Below, piece by piece: positions 16,462-25,582 of a DNA stretch of 46,415 bases. Origin of the DNA: a virus. The position numbers and the translations under genes were made by a program. The notes beneath the pieces are model-generated. The model was given only the letters and a program-made list of their open reading frames with translations. It ran no database searches and had not been told where the DNA came from. How positions within the stretch are numbered: the stretch's first letter is position 1; every line of letters starts with the position of its first letter. The stretch covers positions 1 through 46,415 of the IMG/VR virus record IMGVR_UViG_3300042506_000275; one strand, given 5' to 3'.

Positions 16462-16892
16462 CGAGTTACCTTTGGTGAAACAATAAATCTTCCATATATT
16501 AATTCTTCTGTGGTGACTCCCGCGGTTATATCCAAAGAATATTGCCACGATCCTGCTCTAACGAATCCCATAGAAGTAGCATCTGCTGTTATAAGAATAC
16601 CTCCTGTAAGTCCTGCACCAACATCACTCTTATTCATTCCAATATTTCCACTACCAGAAACACCAGATCTTCCTGTGACACCTGCTAAAAAATCTCCAGT
16701 AGATCCTCCGTGTGTAAGACCCGAAGTAGTAATTTCTAATAATTTATAAGCAGAATCAGCATTTGCTCGCACTTGAAATCGAGCAGTGTATGGAGATAAA
16801 TTTACACTTGCTCCAGTTGTTCCAATGTACTCTATATGAAACATAAAGGTTGAGTATTGTTGTGCTTCTATATCGTATGCGGCTGATGACAT
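16458..16892 (-). CDS. Virion structural protein, resembles the N-terminal domain of baseplate/receptor-binding proteins
   Basis: 144 residues, beta-rich: a strand pair around LSPYTARFQVRA (~37-48), a Gly/Ser-rich loop region (~58-95), and a closing WQYSLDITAG...ELIYGRFIVSPKVTR. The 'YTAR-Q-R ... YSL-I ... L--G-f-V-pevTr' layout is like BppU_N-type domains of baseplate and tail adaptor proteins; this is pattern similarity only. It overlaps the glycosyltransferase upstream by one base. A structural gene in a sugar cluster suggests that the sugars may end up on it or on another virion part. Confidence 0.6.
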   Translation of the reverse strand: MSSAAYDIEAQQYSTFMFHIEYIGTTGASVNLSPYTARFQVRANADSAYKLLEITTSGLTHGGSTGDFLAGVTGRSGVSGSGNIGMNKSDVGAGLTGGILITADATSMGFVRAGSWQYSLDITAGVTTEELIYGRFIVSPKVTR

Positions 16893-18088
16893 TAATTTCT
16901 CCGTTTTTTGAAAGTCTTTTGTTGTATGTAGGGTTTTTCTTTTCCTTGTAAATAGTTAGGATTTAATTTTAGATTTTCTTCTATTTTAGAGGTATATGCT
17001 GCAAGATTTGCTTGAACTCTAGGAATTTCAGACTCTGGTACTCTATTTTCCTTTAATAGAAGTTCACACGCTTGTTTTCCTCCAATAAAATCATGAACAT
17101 AAAAAGCACAAGCAGATAATTCGTCTAAACACATCCACTTATAAATGCCGGTATCAATAAAAAGAATATCCTGTATAGGATACGGCAAAGAACACGCCAT
17201 TTTTGCAAACATATACGCCGCTCTTTGTTGATTTTTTGAACGCAAATATCGTGCAATAATATGAAGTGGTTCTGCTCGACACGGACGATAGTCATATGCA
17301 TTTAACAATTTTTGCTGAATATCTCCCCAATTTGAGTCTGGTTTATTCATTGCAATTAATGCCACTCGAAATAAAGAATAATAGCATTCTTCTTCCCATC
17401 CACCCAATTCTACTCGACGAAGATATGCCGCTTCTGACTTTTCCCATTGTTGCGAATCAAAATATGATTGTGCAAGATAAAATTGATATCGAGAATTAGT
17501 TGGATCTTTTGCTATTTCTACTTCTAATAATTCTGCATCTTTTGAATATTTTTCTACCTGACTAATATTTACATTTCTTGCTCCGAGAGTACGAGCTTCT
17601 AAATGATATTCTCCAAATATTTGTGCTTGTGTAAGTGGTTGTCTATTTGGACAAGCTGCATATTCGTGTAGAACACCGGCATACATCCATCCAATACCAG
17701 TCTTAAAAATCTGATTTCTCCACCATACACAAGTTTCTCTTCCGCACTTAATTGCATAAGCATCATTATTCAAATTTTTTCCATTTGGATAGGCAAATTC
17801 ACCAAGAATGCGGTCGTCCGCATCAATCATCCAAGCATAGTCTGCTTTTCCATCACATAGAGTCAATGCTTCAGTACGATTGTGACCGAAATCAATCCAA
17901 GGTCTTTCTATTAATTCTCCAGGAATTCCCTTCTCTGCAAAATAGTTTCGAATTAAATCCTGCGTTCCATCTGTAGATCCAGTATCAACTACAACCCAAT
18001 AGTCGATATGTTTCCAAATAGAATCTAGGCATTCATGTATGATGTGCGTTTCGTTTTTAACGATCATTGAGAGACATACTGTAGACAT
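16892..18088 (-). CDS. Glycosyltransferase family 2 with TPR-like C-terminus
   Basis: 398 residues. The N-terminal GT-A domain starts VCLSMIVKNETHIIHECL, then VVVDTGSTDGTQDLI (~33-47) and the metal-binding MIDADDR (~87-93). The C-terminal half (~170-380) is helical, with TPR-like repeats (SRYQFYLAQSYFDSQQWEKSE). This GT2-TPR layout is common in phage and bacterial glycan loci. It probably adds a sugar to a virion protein or an oligosaccharide; acceptor unknown. AGGAG precedes the ATG, 20 nt after the epimerase stop. Confidence 0.85.
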   Translation of the reverse strand: MSTVCLSMIVKNETHIIHECLDSIWKHIDYWVVVDTGSTDGTQDLIRNYFAEKGIPGELIERPWIDFGHNRTEALTLCDGKADYAWMIDADDRILGEFAYPNGKNLNNDAYAIKCGRETCVWWRNQIFKTGIGWMYAGVLHEYAACPNRQPLTQAQIFGEYHLEARTLGARNVNISQVEKYSKDAELLEVEIAKDPTNSRYQFYLAQSYFDSQQWEKSEAAYLRRVELGGWEEECYYSLFRVALIAMNKPDSNWGDIQQKLLNAYDYRPCRAEPLHIIARYLRSKNQQRAAYMFAKMACSLPYPIQDILFIDTGIYKWMCLDELSACAFYVHDFIGGKQACELLLKENRVPESEIPRVQANLAAYTSKIEENLKLNPNYLQGKEKPYIQQKTFKKRRN

Positions 18089-18108
18089 TTCACAATTCTC
18101 CTATACGG

Positions 18109-19041
18109 TTATTTATGCTCGGCGATCCAAGATTCCAAAGAAACTTTGGGATTCCATCCTAATTGTATATTTGCTTTGGATGCGTTGGCAAGTGTAATAC
18201 GAGATTCTCCAATACGAGCAGGAATATTTATAGTATTCCCACCTAATAAAGAAGCAATTTCGTTCACAGAATGATTCTTGCCTGTTCCAATATTATAAGT
18301 TTGTCCCCATTCCCATATACGATATTCTATTTCATTCTGAATCGTATACTGTGGTGGAGAGAATTGTGATGCTAGAACATTTGCTTCTACGACATCGCTT
18401 ACATGAGTAAAATCACGGCGTTGATCTCCATCGCCTACAATCGTCATAGGCTCACCTGCGGCTCGTTGACGCAGAAAAATACCAATCACAGGAGCATATT
18501 GTCCTTTGAGTGGTTGACGCTCTCCGTACACATTGAAATATCGGAAAACGACTGTTTCCAAACCAAACAGTCTTGAATACATTTTACACATTTCTTCTCC
18601 CGCAGTCTTTGTAACAGAATACGGATTCAGGCAATCGTTCGACATTGTTTCTACGAGCGGTGGAGTATTTTTCATGCCATACGCTGCAGAAGTAGACGAA
18701 TACATGACTCGTCCTACTCCTGCCTCTCTAGAGCATTGTAGTACGGTTGCTGTTCCCAACACATTTGTATGAACTGCCTTGAGAGGATTTTCGATGCACG
18801 GCTGAATTCGTGCTTCGGCAGCAAGATGAAAAACTCTTTCTATCCCATCATAAAGTGGACGGGTAGACTCGTAATCTGTGACATCGTACTTGTAGTTTTT
18901 GGCTGCGGGATTCCAATAAAACTGTTCGTTGGCATCAGATGATTCGTTGTCGATCACCGTGACTTCGTGACCGTCTTTGACTAGACGATCCACCAAATTT
19001 GATCCAATAAATCCTGCTCCGCCTGTTACTAATGTTTTCAT
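18109..19041 (-). CDS. NAD-dependent sugar epimerase/dehydratase (extended SDR, GalE-like)
   Basis: 310 residues. The Rossmann loop TGGAGFIGSNL (~6-16), LAAEARIQP (~72-80), the catalytic Ser region SSTSAAYG (~115-122) and YSVTK (~141-145, YxxxK) are in place, as is RYFNVYG (~165-171). It most resembles UDP-glucose/UDP-hexose 4-epimerases. The ATG overlaps the Glf stop (ATGA), so a natural pathway is UDP-Glc to UDP-Galp to UDP-Galf. Confidence 0.88.
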   Translation of the reverse strand: MKTLVTGGAGFIGSNLVDRLVKDGHEVTVIDNESSDANEQFYWNPAAKNYKYDVTDYESTRPLYDGIERVFHLAAEARIQPCIENPLKAVHTNVLGTATVLQCSREAGVGRVMYSSTSAAYGMKNTPPLVETMSNDCLNPYSVTKTAGEEMCKMYSRLFGLETVVFRYFNVYGERQPLKGQYAPVIGIFLRQRAAGEPMTIVGDGDQRRDFTHVSDVVEANVLASQFSPPQYTIQNEIEYRIWEWGQTYNIGTGKNHSVNEIASLLGGNTINIPARIGESRITLANASKANIQLGWNPKVSLESWIAEHK

Positions 19042-20126
19042 TGTTGTAATTCCTTTTCACTTCTAATTAAAGCAGATCCAACCACTTGGTGCATGTCATA
19101 ATATTTGTAATCTGCCAAACGACCGCCTAATATGTATTTGCTATCATCTATCCTATTCTTATATTTTTGTAATAGTTTATTATTTTTTTCGTCATTCATT
19201 GGATAAAATTTCTCTTTGGTTTTATCCCATGCTTGTGGGTATTCACGAGTAATAATTGTATGTTTTTGTTTTCCAAATTCAAAATGTTTATGTTCACATA
19301 TACGAGTAAATGGTACACTTTCTTCTGTGTAATTGAACACAGCATTTCCTTGAAAATCCCCCATCATCTTCTCATGCTCAAATCGAAGACTACGCCATTC
19401 TAAATGACCACAATCATAATCAAAAAATTCATCAATTGCTCCAGTGTACACAATCTTTCTTGCCATGGAATCAAAGAAGTTTTTATCTTTTAGATAATCA
19501 ACATGAAGTAATATTGGAATATTATTCAGTAATTTTTCAAAGAGTGAAGTGTATCCTCCTATCGGTATTCCTTGATACCTATCCTCAAAATAATTATCAT
19601 CATATGTGAGTCGTATTGGAAGTCTTTTTATGATAGAAGAAGGCAAATCTTTTGGATCACATCCCCATTGCTTTTTCGTATATCCATATATGAATTTGTT
19701 GTATAATTCTTCTCCTACTTGAGAAAGTATCCATTCTTCTAAATTTGAAGGATTAGCACACGGAATCCTAACAGTTTCTAATTTGGCACTAGCCTCTTCA
19801 GGAGTACAAACCCCCCACAATTGATATAATGTAAAAAGATTGATTGGGAAAGAGTAAACCTTATCCGAATGATGTACCTTTGGACGATATACAAAATGAT
19901 TAAACTTAGTCCACCTGTTCATATATTCCCACACCATTTCGCTGCTTGTGTGAAATATATGTGGTCCATATTCGTGGACATGAATACCGTTTTCATTTCT
20001 GGTGTAACAATTTCCCCCTATGTGAGATCGCTTATCAACGATCAGACATTTAGCACCATAATCCGTCATTTGTCTAGCAAATATCGAGCCAAATAGACCA
20101 GAACCAACGATTAGATAATCAAGCAT
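19038..20126 (-). CDS. glf: UDP-galactopyranose mutase
   Basis: 362 residues, typical for Glf. FAD-binding VGSGLFGSIFARQ (~7-19), GGNCYT (~37-42), HEYGPHIFHTS (~50-60), KQWG (~152-155), YTGAIDEFFDY (~218-228) and the C-terminal GRLADYKYYDMHQVV carrying conserved Arg and Tyr. It interconverts UDP-galactopyranose and UDP-galactofuranose. With the adjacent epimerase it implies that galactofuranose is made during infection and used by the glycosyltransferases encoded upstream. Confidence 0.95.
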   Translation of the reverse strand: MLDYLIVGSGLFGSIFARQMTDYGAKCLIVDKRSHIGGNCYTRNENGIHVHEYGPHIFHTSSEMVWEYMNRWTKFNHFVYRPKVHHSDKVYSFPINLFTLYQLWGVCTPEEASAKLETVRIPCANPSNLEEWILSQVGEELYNKFIYGYTKKQWGCDPKDLPSSIIKRLPIRLTYDDNYFEDRYQGIPIGGYTSLFEKLLNNIPILLHVDYLKDKNFFDSMARKIVYTGAIDEFFDYDCGHLEWRSLRFEHEKMMGDFQGNAVFNYTEESVPFTRICEHKHFEFGKQKHTIITREYPQAWDKTKEKFYPMNDEKNNKLLQKYKNRIDDSKYILGGRLADYKYYDMHQVVGSALIRSEKELQQ

Positions 20127-20127
20127 A

Positions 20128-20775
20128 TCAATGTCCTCGGTCGTTGATTATGGTTCTTTCTAGACGACTTGGTTCGTGTGTTTTATGAGTCATAATATAA
20201 TACCATAATTGTTCAAACATTATCCCCAATCGCAAATCATCAAGGAGAACCTGTTCCATCAACAGTCCATGACATTTTTCATAGAATTCAAGTGAATTAC
20301 GAAGGATTGACTCTTTGGGTACAACAAATTGCGCCGACATGGTATGTTCCATTCTATCTGGTAAAGGAAGATCTATAGCGTACCAAGAAGAACAAATATG
20401 CAACCATACACTATTGTCAGGACAACCTTTGTATAACACATTCCTGTAGTACGGATTATTCAGAGACCAAAATTCTTCCCCCTTATATTCTTGAAGGGCT
20501 TCGAGTATGGTCTTGTCCTGATGCCATGCCGTATCGTGTCCATGACAGAAAGCAACATGATTTGGAAGATTGTGATAGTTATCTATAATATATTTTAAAT
20601 AAGACGAAGATTCTTTTCCTTTATTTGCAAGAACAACCACACGATCTTTGGGTATTAAATATTTGGAAACTTCCTCTTGGTTTTTAGAATAAACAAAGAA
20701 ATCATATTCGGTTTGATTCAACAACCAATTAAGATTTTCGGAATAATGAGATGCTAGAATGAGTGGCTTTATCAT
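20128..20775 (-). CDS. DUF3431-like protein, probable glycan gene
   Basis: 215 residues from the ATG at 20775, which overlaps the upstream stop as ATGA (a start at 20787 is also open). The segment HVAFCHGHDTAWHQ (~74-87) and the following SLNNPYYRNVLYKG resemble DUF3431 proteins, which occur in glycan-related clusters. No catalytic role is established, to my knowledge. The start KPLILASHYSENLNWL suggests an alpha/beta fold. Confidence 0.6.
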   Translation of the reverse strand: MIKPLILASHYSENLNWLLNQTEYDFFVYSKNQEEVSKYLIPKDRVVVLANKGKESSSYLKYIIDNYHNLPNHVAFCHGHDTAWHQDKTILEALQEYKGEEFWSLNNPYYRNVLYKGCPDNSVWLHICSSWYAIDLPLPDRMEHTMSAQFVVPKESILRNSLEFYEKCHGLLMEQVLLDDLRLGIMFEQLWYYIMTHKTHEPSRLERTIINDRGH

Positions 20776-21206
20776 ATATTTTTCCATTTAATTGGGTGAT
20801 CGGTACATATTCCATATATTTCACAAGGAAGAATTGTTTCTTCCGGTGTTCCATGAATGACCGTTATCCCATTTTGTTGATAGTTTCTTGGAAAACACCA
20901 AGGAATTCTTTTACTGGTTAATGTGAATCGGTCATTCTCGTGCCAAAAACAATGCGCTCCGATTTTTAACATTTCAGATAACGCCTCTTTATTTTTTGCA
21001 TGACACCAAATCTTATGATTCACTAAAAATAACTTATCAATTTCATATGATGGCTTGTCATGACCAAGATAAAACCTACCATCAGCCCACCAAACATCAA
21101 TCTCAACATCATACCCATTATCTATGGCTGTTTGAATATATGATGGGTGATTTTCCTGAGATGGAATTCTTCCGTTTAAATTTCCTCTATGTGATATAAT
21201 TTTCAT
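20772..21206 (-). CDS. Glycerophosphodiester phosphodiesterase-like protein, short
   Basis: 144 residues against ~240 for bacterial GDPDs. It begins with the family pattern: ISHRGNLNG (~4-12), ENHPSYIQTAIDNGYDVEIDVW (~18-39, read as two motifs) and YLGHD (~46-50), giving the His-Arg, Glu/Asp and second His expected of the PI-PLC-like TIM barrel. The second half is shortened. Its neighbours are sugar genes, so the substrate may be a phosphodiester in a polysaccharide rather than a lipid head group. ATGA overlaps on both sides. Confidence 0.7.
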   Translation of the reverse strand: MKIISHRGNLNGRIPSQENHPSYIQTAIDNGYDVEIDVWWADGRFYLGHDKPSYEIDKLFLVNHKIWCHAKNKEALSEMLKIGAHCFWHENDRFTLTSKRIPWCFPRNYQQNGITVIHGTPEETILPCEIYGICTDHPIKWKNI

Positions 21207-21928
21207 AAATTATTTGTAGATTTAGACAAGAATGACTTTAGATCTTCGGGAGTTCCAATTCCATACATTTCTTGAACAAAAAACGGAATCACGGTTTTTC
21301 CACTTGAAATCATTTCATTATATACAGGTGCAATATAAAACTCGTTATTAACTCGAATGTTTTTAGAAATCATGCGTTCGGCTGCCTCAACAAAATCTCT
21401 ACCCTTTCGATACCAATAAATACCACAAGTGGCAATATTTGAGATAGGAATCTTCTCTGCAACATAAGTAACCAAACCACAATCATTAATTTTAGCAAAC
21501 GACCATTTTGGATGAACAGAGTTGAATGTGAAAATAATTCCATCAGTTGCGATCATGTTTTTTATTGTTAAAAAATTCTCTGGGCGGTATTTTACTATCT
21601 GATCTGAGTTGGCAATCAATATATCTTCATCTGTATCAATCCATTCCTTTGCCAAAAGAGCAGTACAGGCGGCTCCTTCGGTAATCGAATCCACTTGAAT
21701 TATCTTGAATCTACTATTTGTGATTCTATCTAATGTCGTATATAATCCATCGTATTTCTCAAGATGATCCTTGCGGACTAGAAAGATATACTCGGCATCA
21801 AAATCTAAGTTTTCAACCACCCCTTGAATCATCGGTTTGCCATTCACATCTACAAGTGGCTTTGGAAAAGTATAACCTTCTTTAGCAAATCGACTGCCCT
21901 CTCCTGCCATAGGTATGAGTATTTTCAT
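21203..21928 (-). CDS. Sugar-1-phosphate nucleotidyltransferase
   Basis: 241 residues. The N-terminal signature PMAGEGSRFAKEGY and FPKPLVDVNGKPM (~6-33) gives the GxGxR and PKP residues that bind the NTP; LIANSDQIV (~104-112) holds the metal-binding Asp; GIYWYRKG follows at ~171. It activates a sugar phosphate as an NDP-sugar. The sugar cannot be named. A HAD phosphatase and a cupin lie directly upstream in the same unit, suggesting a small activation pathway. Confidence 0.88.
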   Translation of the reverse strand: MKILIPMAGEGSRFAKEGYTFPKPLVDVNGKPMIQGVVENLDFDAEYIFLVRKDHLEKYDGLYTTLDRITNSRFKIIQVDSITEGAACTALLAKEWIDTDEDILIANSDQIVKYRPENFLTIKNMIATDGIIFTFNSVHPKWSFAKINDCGLVTYVAEKIPISNIATCGIYWYRKGRDFVEAAERMISKNIRVNNEFYIAPVYNEMISSGKTVIPFFVQEMYGIGTPEDLKSFLSKSTNNL

Positions 21929-21929
21929 A

Positions 21930-22265
21930 TTATTGATCCTTGTTTGTGGTTATATACTTATCATTCATTACAGATGGGGTTTTAACGCAAACTATTGTAC
22001 AATCTGTATGAAAAACAGGATCTGCTATTTCTCCTGGATCAAATACAAATATATCTCCTGATATCAATACTGTTTCCTGCAAGGTCATCTTTCCTAAAAC
22101 AAGCACATTAATTTCCTTTGCAATTTTGTGATAATGTGGTTGCCATATTTCTCCCGCAAGATGGATCTTTACTGACACCTCAAATTGATCTGTTTGATGA
22201 ACGGATGGTTCAAACCCACCAATAAACCACCCTCCTTTCATATCCTCTAAACGAGAAACTTTCAT
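21930..22265 (-). CDS. Cupin-domain protein
   Basis: 111 residues, one cupin barrel. Motif 1 is around PHYHKIAKEINVLVLG (~48-63; two His and a Glu) and motif 2 around GDIFVFDPGEIADPVFH (~70-86). The metal ligands look kept. It could be a sugar isomerase/epimerase-like or an acyl-carrying helper; the family is too broad for a closer call. It overlaps the HAD gene by 4 nt and precedes the nucleotidyltransferase by one base. Confidence 0.75.
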   Translation of the reverse strand: MKVSRLEDMKGGWFIGGFEPSVHQTDQFEVSVKIHLAGEIWQPHYHKIAKEINVLVLGKMTLQETVLISGDIFVFDPGEIADPVFHTDCTIVCVKTPSVMNDKYITTNKDQ

Positions 22266-22867
22266 CGCACATACTCCATGTAGTTTTTTAAAGTAACCTC
22301 ACTAGAGTTTTTGACTTCCCACAGAAATTGTGCCTTTGAAGCCAATGCTGCTTTTTTTCCATTAGGAGAATCCTCAACACACAAACAAACTGACGGATCA
22401 ACTCCAAGTGCATTTATGGCAAAATTATAACAATCTGGATGTGGTTTATTTTTTTGAACATCCCCATTACTCACAAGTAAATCTATGAATTCAATTTGAC
22501 CTGTTCGACGAAGCATTGCTGTTGCCGTGGTGTGTATAGAATTGGTGACGCAGGCTATTTTAATATTTTGACTTTTCAAATATGAATGCAGTTCCTGCTT
22601 TTCCAACATCGTTTCGGCTCTTTCTGCTATAATTTTAGAAGTATTGATTTGTTTTAGTTCTTCTATCCGCAAAGCAATTTGGTCTTTTATCCCAAGCATC
22701 CGCAACTTCACTGCTGTGGGCAACCCATTATATTTGTTGATATGATCCTCTCGTGATATTTTGCCCCCAATTATATCCTGCAGGGCACTATTGAGTGCCT
22801 CATAATGCCACTCACAAGCATCAACTAAAACACCATCAAGATCAAAGAGAACACATTGAATATTCAT
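22262..22867 (-). CDS. HAD-superfamily phosphatase/phosphomutase-like
   Basis: 201 residues, subfamily with helical cap (beta-phosphoglucomutase-like). Motif I FDLDGVL (~8-14; nucleophile Asp9, Asp11), motif II VTNS (~107-110), Lys in KPHPD (~139-143) and acidic VEDSPNG (~163-169). It removes or moves a phosphate on a small sugar; with the nucleotidyltransferase it could belong to a heptose- or hexose-activation route. ATGA overlaps with both neighbours. Confidence 0.85.
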   Translation of the reverse strand: MNIQCVLFDLDGVLVDACEWHYEALNSALQDIIGGKISREDHINKYNGLPTAVKLRMLGIKDQIALRIEELKQINTSKIIAERAETMLEKQELHSYLKSQNIKIACVTNSIHTTATAMLRRTGQIEFIDLLVSNGDVQKNKPHPDCYNFAINALGVDPSVCLCVEDSPNGKKAALASKAQFLWEVKNSSEVTLKNYMEYVR

Positions 22868-23676
22868 GTTGTTCCTTTTTCTAATAGTAGTTGGATATCT
22901 GATGCATGACTATTATATGGTCGAAGTGAATGAAAATCAATATGTGTCCCTGAACCAAAAGTTTGTAATCCAATGTTGGATCTAATCCGAGACCTACATA
23001 GTCTGTTCTGTTGAAGGATTCTATTGTTTGTATTTACTATTCCTCCTGCGAGATAATACTCTCGCATAAGCGAAGATGAATACATCTCATCTATCCCCCA
23101 CATACCACCATTACCGGCACTTGCTTTCTGCAAATGAACTTCAGGTGTGTGTGCAAAACCAGTTTTATATTCGCTATAATCTCTAGTAACGATTTTATTC
23201 ATCTCTTCTATAAAAGAATCAGAGAATGAATAAACTTGATTAATAATTTCTGATGTTGCTAGATGATAACAGACAGGAACTGAAGCCCCCTCATATTTCC
23301 AATGATCAAAGTTTCCGACACAATAAGCGTCTGCATTCAGATGAGTGTACGAATCAATTCTTGGGTTTGCGTCTTCCAAGAAAAATTTACGAGACAGAGG
23401 AAACATATCAATATCACTTATTAAACACATTTTTTTTGGAAATAATTTAGTTACCCAAAATCTTCCCCATGTTGCAGCCACATAATCGGGAAATCCTTCA
23501 CTTGTATCTTGATACACAATAGTACCATATTTTTCAGATAACATAGGATTTTTGTTACCATAATAAAAAAGAACTGGATGAATTCCGAATCGTTCTGACC
23601 AATGACGAGATACAGGATTCCAAAATTCCCAATACATTGGATCATCATTACAAGAAAGTGTTACTATATCAATCAT
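22864..23676 (-). CDS. Glycosyltransferase-like protein
   Basis: 270 residues. It starts MIDIVTLSCNDDPMY, and a DXD-type site sits in LISDIDMFPLSRKFF (~85-99), followed by a probable acceptor region with GGMWGIDEMY (~189-198). A GT-A fold is likely; sugar and acceptor unknown. It begins 3 nt after the upstream gene and overlaps the HAD gene by 4 nt. Confidence 0.72.
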   Translation of the reverse strand: MIDIVTLSCNDDPMYWEFWNPVSRHWSERFGIHPVLFYYGNKNPMLSEKYGTIVYQDTSEGFPDYVAATWGRFWVTKLFPKKMCLISDIDMFPLSRKFFLEDANPRIDSYTHLNADAYCVGNFDHWKYEGASVPVCYHLATSEIINQVYSFSDSFIEEMNKIVTRDYSEYKTGFAHTPEVHLQKASAGNGGMWGIDEMYSSSLMREYYLAGGIVNTNNRILQQNRLCRSRIRSNIGLQTFGSGTHIDFHSLRPYNSHASDIQLLLEKGTT

Positions 23677-23679
23677 GGG

Positions 23680-24321
23680 TTATCTCAGTGTAAATACACG
23701 ATCTTCTATATATCCCTTATCAAATTGTCTTCGCAACAAAACTGTATATTCAAATCTATTCGTTGAAATTTGTACATTATGGTGTCTGTTTAAAATTTCA
23801 GAATGACATTGGACACCATCTATGGAATACTTTTCTATAAAATCATACAACGAACAATAATGAGACATTATATTTTTTGATCCAAAAGCCATCATATCAA
23901 ACATTCCACCACGCCAATCACCACCAACAGGAACATTCAACATATTCATATCGAATGTTTTCAGATACAATGGATTTGTGTACTTTACATCGTATCGTGT
24001 TTTAACAACACAATCATAATCTCCACATATTAAATTAAATACTTTATTAATATTTCTCCATTGGTAGAATATTCCTTCTACATTAGTTTCGATGGGTTTG
24101 TTTGTGTGACATAGTTTTGAAATATTAAGCACGATATCATTTTTATTCTCTATTATTATTTTTTTGGGAGAATACATTCGCAAAACTTCAGATGTATCAT
24201 TATCATCGTACATATGTAGAAAAATATCACATTCGTTTTTAGAAAGAATATTTGATTCTAATGAAGGATAACATTCCCTAAATGTTCTTGGTTCGCCTGA
24301 TAACAGTATTGCTATTTTCAT
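23680..24321 (-). CDS. Glycosyltransferase-like protein (WavE-like start)
   Basis: 213 residues. It opens with KIAILLSGEPRTFRECY, a start seen in a group of phage and LPS glycosyltransferase-like proteins. A possible donor/metal site is VVKTRYDVKYTNPL (~104-117). It has no clear DXD. No closer family can be assigned by eye. A 38 nt gap separates it from the methyltransferase-like gene upstream, one of the few gaps in this unit. Confidence 0.65.
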   Translation of the reverse strand: MKIAILLSGEPRTFRECYPSLESNILSKNECDIFLHMYDDNDTSEVLRMYSPKKIIIENKNDIVLNISKLCHTNKPIETNVEGIFYQWRNINKVFNLICGDYDCVVKTRYDVKYTNPLYLKTFDMNMLNVPVGGDWRGGMFDMMAFGSKNIMSHYCSLYDFIEKYSIDGVQCHSEILNRHHNVQISTNRFEYTVLLRRQFDKGYIEDRVFTLR

Positions 24322-24359
24322 TAAATTGTGTTCCGTCTCTTACGATATCTTGATGTTCT

Positions 24360-24878
24360 TCATTCTTTATGATCGTTGAGTATCACTTGCAGATCGTATT
24401 TATTACTGACTACCGTCGTCTTTATATTGAACATATCATATTCATACACAGAATTAAAATGTCCGTCTAATTTTTTCCAACCATATGAAGGCTCTTCAGT
24501 ATCATGAAAAATAATAACATCAACCTTATCTTTCAGAAGAAGAATATCTACTATGCGTCGTTCTCCAGGAGCATGATCTATGAATGCAATTGTCCATTTC
24601 TTGTTCCAATCAACAATATCATATACCAAATCCCAATTCATATTTGGAATAAAATGTAAATTGTGATTCGGTTTTTTCCACAAATTTTTTCCGTGAACTC
24701 CAGACTTCATCATATCATACCACGATTTATTCGATTCAAAGGAACATACTTCTCCATCAACAAGTGTACACAGAAGGGGACTTGATCCCATTCCAGTTCC
24801 AAATTCAATAATATTTCCTCCAAATTTAGAAATGCATTTTGCAAGAATAGGAATATGTGTGAGATTAGGGTCTATCAT
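24360..24878 (-). CDS. AdoMet-dependent methyltransferase-like protein
   Basis: 172 residues. A class I MTase-like Rossmann start: IIEFGTGMGSSPLL (~23-36), SFESN (~46-50), then a metal-site-like AFIDHAPGERR (~98-108) and IFHDTEEP (~123-130). This spacing is like small sugar or glycan methyltransferases. It overlaps the upstream gene as ATGA. It probably caps or decorates a glycan, as is usual for methyltransferases in such clusters (inference). Confidence 0.7.
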   Translation of the reverse strand: MIDPNLTHIPILAKCISKFGGNIIEFGTGMGSSPLLCTLVDGEVCSFESNKSWYDMMKSGVHGKNLWKKPNHNLHFIPNMNWDLVYDIVDWNKKWTIAFIDHAPGERRIVDILLLKDKVDVIIFHDTEEPSYGWKKLDGHFNSVYEYDMFNIKTTVVSNKYDLQVILNDHKE

Positions 24879-25582
24879 TTTATATGTTTTACTTTCTCTA
24901 ATTGTAGCATAGCAACATCAGATTCGCTATTATATTTGTCGTTCTCATCAAACACTTGACCAACAAACCAAACTCCTCCATTGTCCGCTCCACGACTTGC
25001 CGCAGCGGGAAATGGTTCAGGAGTAAATATACCATCATGCACTGTGGTTGTCAAGTCACCTTTTGTTATTTTATTCCACACCCAAGAAGTTAAAAATCGC
25101 TGATCCTGACCTTTTGCTAAAGTCGGCGTGAACTTATATATTTCTTCACGAATACCTGTGAGTTTGCCTCCAACCACTCCCCACATACCACCCAAAATGG
25201 GAGTTCCATGATACGGATGATCTCGCATTATATGAAAGTCTGTGCCTTGTGAGATCCATTCATCAATAGCCAATACTTCTCGTCGAGACAATCGTGAATC
25301 TGTGTCTCGGCAAATCATTCTCTCTACACCAACTTCGTCGGCAGGATAAAACCGATGAAACATTCCACGACTATCAGTCGAATCGTAATCGCCGTCCACT
25401 CTACGAACAATAACATTTGATCGTGATTCTAATTGTTGAACGATGTCCATTGGAACGCTGTTCCAACAATAAAACACACAAGTCCATTCCGGCAACAACT
25501 GCAATGCCAAATCAGCATTGCGTACTGCACCAACCGTGTATGTTGGATTTGTTCCCCAAAGACTAAATGATATTACTTTCAT
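24875..25582 (-). CDS. Glycosyltransferase-like protein with DxDS site
   Basis: 235 residues. It begins KVISFSLWGTNPTYTVGAVRNA, has a DXD site in MICRDTDSRLSRRE (~89-102), and a HIMRDHPYHGTPILGGMWG block (~116-134) common to this group. A GT-A fold is likely. Joined by ATGA overlaps on both sides. Confidence 0.72.
   Translation of the reverse strand: MKVISFSLWGTNPTYTVGAVRNADLALQLLPEWTCVFYCWNSVPMDIVQQLESRSNVIVRRVDGDYDSTDSRGMFHRFYPADEVGVERMICRDTDSRLSRREVLAIDEWISQGTDFHIMRDHPYHGTPILGGMWGVVGGKLTGIREEIYKFTPTLAKGQDQRFLTSWVWNKITKGDLTTTVHDGIFTPEPFPAAASRGADNGGVWFVGQVFDENDKYNSESDVAMLQLEKVKHIK

Noticed and set aside
18110-18117. CATAAATA just before the GT2-TPR gene as a possible late promoter
   Set aside because: It is the last codons and stop of the epimerase and differs from the consensus at the first base.
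18225-18232. TATAAATA on the minus strand inside the epimerase gene
   Set aside because: A single copy in the middle of a coding region of an AT-rich genome; several chance hits are expected in 46 kb, and no gene start follows at promoter distance.
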